The notes beneath the pieces were generated by a model, which saw only the letters and a list, made by a program, of their open reading frames with translations, did not search any database and was not told the DNA's origin. A stretch of DNA of 9,545 nt from Paenibacillaceae bacterium (GTDB lineage: Bacteria; Bacillota; Bacilli; Paenibacillales; YIM-B00363), in the NCBI GenBank assembly GCA_018969805.1, contig JAGWXQ010000039.1, forward strand, positions 1 through 9,545, given 5' to 3'. The stretch's first letter is position 1. Every line of letters begins with the position of its first letter. The position numbers and the translations under genes were made by a program. Shown here piece by piece: positions 5,868-9,545 of this stretch.

Positions 5868-8800
5868 CTACAGAGGTGTATTCGCTGATACGCTTTGGGA
5901 CGGATCGGATTCCCCTTGGGCATTAATTGCCCGCACGGTATAAGATCCAGAGACATCGCTATTCGTAAACAAAAATGCAGATTCAAACGTCGATCCGATC
6001 AACGTTTCGGACCCATCTCGTGTTACATAAATGTCGTACCGTTCGACGGCATCTTCGGCGGGGTTTGGTTGCCACATGAGTTCAACACCAAACTCGCTCG
6101 GTGAGATGCGCAAACCACTCGGTGCTTGCGGGATGCGTGGACCAAGTGGATTTTCCGGTAATGGGGCGATGTCAGGAATACGCGTGCCTACAAGTGTGAC
6201 GGTCGTACTCGGTGGTGATGTACGCCCGGCGATGTCTACGGCAACGACGTAGTACGATGCGGCAGTGTTTGTTGTGCGATCGACAAACGAAGGGGCAGCA
6301 GTTTGTGTGGTGACGTTTGGAAATGGAACAAAGTCGCCATTGTTGCGTGCACGAAATAGGCGGTATCCAACGACGTCAGATTCGCGATTTGGGGCAAAGG
6401 AAACAACTGTTGTTTCGCCCTTTCGTTGGATTTGGACGTTGGATGGGGGGGAGGGGGCGGTTCCGTCATCGGTGCGGGGATCGATTTGGGTTGGGGCATT
6501 GAGCACTGCATCGAGGGGGACAAACCGTTGTTTGGGAAAAGGGACATTTTTGTTTGCGGGTGATGCGGTCCACGCTTGCTCGACATCTGCGAGCACGTCG
6601 TCAATCGGGCGCGCGCGCTTGATGATGCGCATGTCTCTGGCAAACTCTTGGGGCATATTGGGCTGGGCAAGGTACGTGCTTCCCGCTGCATCGACAACTT
6701 TTTCGATGCGCAATACGTTATCGAGCGTCGTTGGGATGTACTTGCGTTCAAATACATCGGTTACGGTTAAGCCTTGCGCAAGGATGAGCTCGCTTGGGAG
6801 CTTTCCGGACAACGACGACACCGTTTTGCGTACGATGTCCGCTGGTTGCGCGAATTGTTGTGTCGGAAATAACGACTTTTGTTGGGAAACGAGCGTGTTC
6901 ATGATCGCAACCCATATTTTTTTGGCGCGGCTGGCAACAGGAAGGGAGCTCGGGCGATCGTATCCGATCCATACGCCGAGTGTCACATCGGGGGTGTAAC
7001 CAACAAACCATATGTCGTAGTTGTCGCTTGTTGTTCCTGTCTTTCCGGCGATGGCGACGGTGTTTTTGTGGCGAAATTCGCGTGCGACTTCTGCCGCTGT
7101 CCCTTCAGTGACGACGGTGCGCAGCATGTCGTGCATTAAATACGACGCTTGTGGCGATGCGACCCGGCGCGGGGAGACGCGGTGTTCGACGATCGTTTTC
7201 CCCGATGCATCGACGATTTTTGAAATGAGATGGGCATCGACAAACGACCCAGCGTTGGCGATGGCGGCGTAGGCGTTTGTCAGCTCTTCGACCGATACCC
7301 CGAGCGTGAGGCCACCGATCACCCCGGTGCGCGCTTGATTGTCGCGTGGACTGAGCGAAGTAATGCCGAGTGATCGGGAAAACGCCCACGCTTTCGGTAT
7401 GGTGACGACGTCATTAAATATGTGGAGGGCGGGAATATTCCACGATTGGTTGAGCGCTTTGCGGGCAGTAACGAGTCCGTGGAATTTTCTGTCCCAGTTT
7501 TGGGGGATGTGTACCCCTTTATTTGCATCTGGAAGCACCATCGGAACGTCGTCAATGATGCTTGCAGGCTGAATAGATCCGTCTTCGAGTGCAGGCCAAT
7601 AGGCGGCGATCGGTTTCATCGCGGAGCCCGGCTGGCGCAGCATTTGTGTCGCATGGTTGAGCTGCTCGATGCCAAAATCGCGCCCTTCGATCATGCTGAC
7701 GATCGCGCCGCTGCGGTTGTCGAGCAGCATCGCACCGATTTGCTCTACGCCTTTTCGTGGATGAGGCGGGGAAAAAAGCGTGTCCGTACGCGCGATGTCC
7801 CCCATGAGTCGATACGCCGCAGCATCGATGGTCGTAGTGATGTGGTATCCACCGCGTAAGAGCAGCGCGCGCGCTTCTTCGATGCGCGGGGCGACAGATG
7901 GATCGCGCAGTGCCTCAGGTGTCAGGGACGGATCTTGTTGGAGCAACAAGAGCTCGGCAGCGCGGCGTTCGGCTTCCAGCATAAGAAATGGGTATACCGC
8001 ATACCCTTTGCGTCGGGGAGCCGCGAGGCTGGCACGCACATCAAAAGCGAGCGCATCATCGTACTGTGCGGGCGTGATGCGTCCTGCCGCACGCATGCGC
8101 TGGAGGACGACGCGTTGCCGTTTGATCGCTGCATCAAAGCCTTTTTCATCAAACTCGCCTTTGCTTGTAAAAGCAGAAAACGTTGTTGGTTGCTGAGGAA
8201 GTCCTGTTAAGTAGGCGATTTGTGCAATGTGGAGGTCGGGCAAATTTTTGTCAAATAGGCCCCGTGCTGCCGCTTTAATGCCATAGACGTTGTACCCTGA
8301 GGCGCTGTTGCCGTATGGGATTTTGTTTAAATACGCAGCGAGAATTTCCTGCTTCGTCATGTACCGTTCGATGCGCAGGGCAAGCAAGATTTCTTTCCCT
8401 TTTCGCTCCGCAGATTTTTCCAGACTCAAAAAAACGCGCCGCGCAAGTTGCTGCGTAATCGTACTGCCTCCGGTCTGAACGTCTTCATTGAGCAATTTTT
8501 GGCGTACTGCGCGTGCGAGACTGGACGCATCGACACCGATATGGTCATAAAATTCGTTGTCTTCTGTGGCGAGTACAGCTGCTTCGAGCAATGGGGGGAT
8601 GTCGTTGTACGTAATGAGTACGCGGTCTTCTTCCGTACGCAATTGGCCGATCGGTTCTCCTGATCGAAAATAGACGTAGCCACTTTGTGCGCTTTGGCCC
8701 ATCATGTCGCGGATGAGTGCGCGTGGACGTACGGCATCGTCGCGCACGAGCGAAGCGAAGTATCCAGTCGCGATCGCAACACAAAACATCGTGCACAAAA

Positions 8801-8897
8801 ACACGGTGTACGCCACAACGCGCATTGCGCCGAATACGAAGTGGCGTCGTTTGCGTCTTGCCCGTTTGGGTTTTTGGTCGTCTGTAGGTGTGCGCAC
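5868..8897 (-). CDS. Class A penicillin-binding protein (PBP1A-type) with two C-terminal FN3 domains
   Basis: Bifunctional enzyme that polymerises and cross-links peptidoglycan at the outer face of the membrane. Start is GTG 8897, 7 bases after AAAGGAG; the frame runs open upstream to 9086 but lacks such a site. Of 1009 residues, 1-19 are basic cytoplasmic (KPKRARRKRR), about 20-51 is the membrane anchor, and about 75-250 the GT51 glycosyltransferase with catalytic Glu112 (ATEDNEF), GGSTITQQ (143-150) and ERKGKE. The transpeptidase follows (about 385-670) with Ser425-x-x-Lys428 (QPGSAMK), SWN (485-487) and KTGT (619-622). Two fibronectin type III domains lie at about 815-903 and 923-1009, separated by a Pro-rich linker (PLPENPLGPRIPQAP). 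B. subtilis PonA (914 residues) is the closest functional model, but the recU neighbour of ponA is absent, so no symbol is given. It is transcribed toward ccpA from its own promoter. All catalytic motifs are intact. Confidence 0.95.
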   Translation of the reverse strand: MRTPTDDQKPKRARRKRRHFVFGAMRVVAYTVFLCTMFCVAIATGYFASLVRDDAVRPRALIRDMMGQSAQSGYVYFRSGEPIGQLRTEEDRVLITYNDIPPLLEAAVLATEDNEFYDHIGVDASSLARAVRQKLLNEDVQTGGSTITQQLARRVFLSLEKSAERKGKEILLALRIERYMTKQEILAAYLNKIPYGNSASGYNVYGIKAAARGLFDKNLPDLHIAQIAYLTGLPQQPTTFSAFTSKGEFDEKGFDAAIKRQRVVLQRMRAAGRITPAQYDDALAFDVRASLAAPRRKGYAVYPFLMLEAERRAAELLLLQQDPSLTPEALRDPSVAPRIEEARALLLRGGYHITTTIDAAAYRLMGDIARTDTLFSPPHPRKGVEQIGAMLLDNRSGAIVSMIEGRDFGIEQLNHATQMLRQPGSAMKPIAAYWPALEDGSIQPASIIDDVPMVLPDANKGVHIPQNWDRKFHGLVTARKALNQSWNIPALHIFNDVVTIPKAWAFSRSLGITSLSPRDNQARTGVIGGLTLGVSVEELTNAYAAIANAGSFVDAHLISKIVDASGKTIVEHRVSPRRVASPQASYLMHDMLRTVVTEGTAAEVAREFRHKNTVAIAGKTGTTSDNYDIWFVGYTPDVTLGVWIGYDRPSSLPVASRAKKIWVAIMNTLVSQQKSLFPTQQFAQPADIVRKTVSSLSGKLPSELILAQGLTVTDVFERKYIPTTLDNVLRIEKVVDAAGSTYLAQPNMPQEFARDMRIIKRARPIDDVLADVEQAWTASPANKNVPFPKQRFVPLDAVLNAPTQIDPRTDDGTAPSPPSNVQIQRKGETTVVSFAPNRESDVVGYRLFRARNNGDFVPFPNVTTQTAAPSFVDRTTNTAASYYVVAVDIAGRTSPPSTTVTLVGTRIPDIAPLPENPLGPRIPQAPSGLRISPSEFGVELMWQPNPAEDAVERYDIYVTRDGSETLIGSTFESAFLFTNSDVSGSYTVRAINAQGESDPSQSVSANTPL

Positions 8898-8904
8898 GAA
8901 AAAA

Positions 8905-8911
8905 CTCCTTT
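8905..8911 (-). promoter_or_regulatory. Ribosome binding site fixing the PBP start
   Basis: On the minus strand AAAGGAG ends 7 bases before GTG 8897. This places the start 63 codons inside the longest open frame and yields a normal class A N-terminus (short basic tail, then the membrane anchor). Confidence 0.8.
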
Positions 8912-8935
8912 CTGAATACGGTTCAGATGCCTTAT

Positions 8936-8965
8936 AGTATACCATATCCCCCTGTGCAGTACGAA
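8936..8965 (-). promoter_or_regulatory. Extended -10 promoter of the PBP gene
   Basis: Read on the minus strand, TGG followed by TATACT (plus-strand 8936-8941) gives a strong extended -10 with 5 of 6 matches. The -35 region is weak: TTCGTA with an 18-base spacer or TCGTAC with 17. Predicted start is near 8929, leaving about 32 bases of leader before GTG 8897. Confidence 0.55.
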
Positions 8966-8993
8966 CGCCACGCTGCGGCTGTTGTCTGAGCGA

Positions 8994-9005
8994 TACGCCT
9001 GCGTA
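8994..9005. repeat. Short inverted repeat between divergent promoters
   Basis: TACGC (8994-8998) and GCGTA (9001-9005) are reverse complements separated by CT. The site lies between the PBP promoter and the -35 box of the rightward operon, where a regulator could affect both. The arms are only 5 bp, so chance is a real possibility. Apart from this and the two promoters, I see nothing else in the 8898-9103 intergenic region. Confidence 0.25.
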
Positions 9006-9018
9006 AGGGGGAAAGTTG

Positions 9019-9048
9019 TTGAAGCGGGACGGATGGATGTGATACGAT
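9019..9048 (+). promoter_or_regulatory. Probable sigma-A promoter of the small-protein/accD operon
   Basis: TTGAAG (9019-9024, 4 of 6) and TACGAT (9043-9048, 4 of 6) are spaced by 18 bases. Transcription would begin near 9055, about 50 bases before ATG 9104. A second promoter further upstream is not visible. Confidence 0.4.
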
Positions 9049-9103
9049 GAGGAAACGGGGAACGATCGTTTTTGATAAGATACCATCAGGGGAGGTCGCC
9101 ATC

Positions 9104-9343
9104 ATGTGGACCGTCGTATACATTGCCTCTTCAGAAATCGTCGCCAATGAAGTGTGTGCGCGCCTGCGCCACGAAGGCGTACTTGCGAAGGCGAAGGCGA
9201 TTGGCGGCGCAAAGACGCGTACGGAGTACCAAATTTTGGTCATGCAGTCGGAGCTGACGGATGTGCGCGAGTTGCTCCCGACATTGTTGCACGATGCGCT
9301 CAATGCGGTGCGCGATGGGACTTCCGGTGGGGCGGCGTTGTAA
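9104..9343 (+). CDS. Small conserved protein upstream of accD (DUF2007-like)
   Basis: ATG 9104 is 7 bases after GGAGGT (9091-9096, in AGGGGAGGT); an earlier in-frame ATG at 9047 has no ribosome site and lies in the promoter. The 79 residues begin with a beta strand MWTVVYIAS. A helix follows (SEIVANEVCARLRHEGVLA), then a second strand around YQILVMQ and a C-terminal helix (ELLPTLLHDALNA). This strand-helix-strand-helix plan and small size resemble the DUF2007 group of ferredoxin-like small proteins, which I recall encoded just before accD in several Firmicutes. Annotation of such proteins as glutamate decarboxylase would have no support here. The function is unknown. Its stop is 18 bases from the accD start, so the two are co-transcribed. 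Confidence 0.8.
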   Translation: MWTVVYIASSEIVANEVCARLRHEGVLAKAKAIGGAKTRTEYQILVMQSELTDVRELLPTLLHDALNAVRDGTSGGAAL

Positions 9344-9347
9344 CGAT

Positions 9348-9354
9348 AAGGAGG
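9348..9354 (+). promoter_or_regulatory. Ribosome binding site supporting the accD TTG start
   Basis: AAGGAGG ends 7 bases before TTG 9362, a near-ideal site. It compensates for the weak start codon and sets the N-terminus at MIRDWF. Confidence 0.8.
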
Positions 9355-9361
9355 CGATCGA

Positions 9362-9545
9362 TTGATCCGCGATTGGTTTACACAAAAAAAAAATTACGCG
9401 ACGATCCCGTCACCAAATGCGAAACACGATATTCCAGAAGGGCTCGTGCACAAATGCCCATCGTGTGGGCACATTCACTTTGCCCACGAATGGGAAGAAA
9501 ATGCCAACGTATGCAATTCTTGTGGATTTCACCGTTCGGTGGACG
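9362..9545 (+). CDS. accD: Acetyl-CoA carboxylase carboxyltransferase beta subunit, 5' part
   Basis: AccD with AccA transfers the carboxyl group from carboxybiotin to acetyl-CoA, making malonyl-CoA for fatty-acid synthesis. Only 61 codons lie in the window; the gene continues past the right edge. The visible N-terminus MIRDWFTQKKNYATIPS and HDIPEGLVHKCPSCG aligns well with B. subtilis AccD (MLKDIFTKKKKYASVPS, HDVPEGIMTKCPKC). The Cys4 zinc finger is complete: Cys35 and Cys38 (CPSC), then Cys54 and Cys57 (CNSC). The TTG start is supported by AAGGAGG. Codons 8-11 contain an uninterrupted run of ten A residues (9384-9393). accA is expected just downstream but is outside the window. Confidence 0.95.
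   Translation, partial: MIRDWFTQKKNYATIPSPNAKHDIPEGLVHKCPSCGHIHFAHEWEENANVCNSCGFHRSVD

Noticed and set aside
8898..9086. Upstream extension of the PBP frame (63 more residues, start at 9086)
   Set aside because: It lacks a ribosome site, would run through the PBP promoter, and precedes a normal class A N-terminus that has its own AAAGGAG and GTG.
9047..9103. Earlier ATG for the small protein before accD
   Set aside because: It overlaps the predicted -10 box and has no Shine-Dalgarno site, whereas ATG 9104 follows GGAGGT at the right distance and begins the conserved MWTVVYIA strand.
1..9545. CRISPR array, tRNA/rRNA genes, insertion sequence or defence genes
   Set aside because: No regularly spaced repeats, tRNA-like cloverleaf sequence, transposase motifs or defence domains were seen on either strand by eye.

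Overview
The window reads as chromosome of a member of the Bacilli (Firmicutes), probably Bacillales. The evidence is a clear CcpA-type catabolite regulator, an AccD start with its Cys4 zinc finger, strong Shine-Dalgarno sites (AAGGAGG type), and GTG and TTG starts. Most of the window is moderately GC-rich (57% in a hand-counted line at 721-780). The species cannot be named from this sequence.

Layout. Positions 1-578 hold the 3' part of an unidentified, AT-rich gene that enters from the left edge (23-38% GC in hand-counted lines). Composition changes abruptly near 545-575. From there a likely sigma-A promoter (596-624) leads into a two-gene PTS operon: a IICBA permease of the N-acetylglucosamine (NagE) subtype (655-2505), overlapped by ptsI for Enzyme I (2495-4234). 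No ptsH lies between them or anywhere in the window. A 141-base gap with a weak promoter and a perfect 12-bp palindrome precedes a small zinc-ribbon/helical protein (4376-4804). Closely behind it is ccpA (start most likely TTG at 4830, stop at 5819). A strong hairpin (5828-5862) sits between ccpA and the convergent class A penicillin-binding protein gene (8897-5868, minus strand), which carries two C-terminal fibronectin type III domains. A 206-base divergent intergenic region then holds back-to-back promoters. The right end has a 79-residue small conserved protein and the first 61 codons of accD, arranged as an operon.

How the genes fit together. NagE and Enzyme I form most of a phosphotransfer chain for amino-sugar uptake; HPr must come from elsewhere. 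CcpA, whose HPr-Ser-P contact helix is conserved here, is the regulator that reads this chain. PTS transport and its global regulator are therefore neighbours, with a zinc-ribbon protein of unknown role between them. The penicillin-binding protein polymerises and cross-links peptidoglycan, and AccD starts fatty-acid synthesis. These are ordinary housekeeping neighbours.

I found no CRISPR array, tRNA, rRNA, insertion sequence or defence system. The least ordinary parts are the foreign-looking left end, the zinc-ribbon protein next to ccpA, and an altered effector-cleft motif in CcpA.
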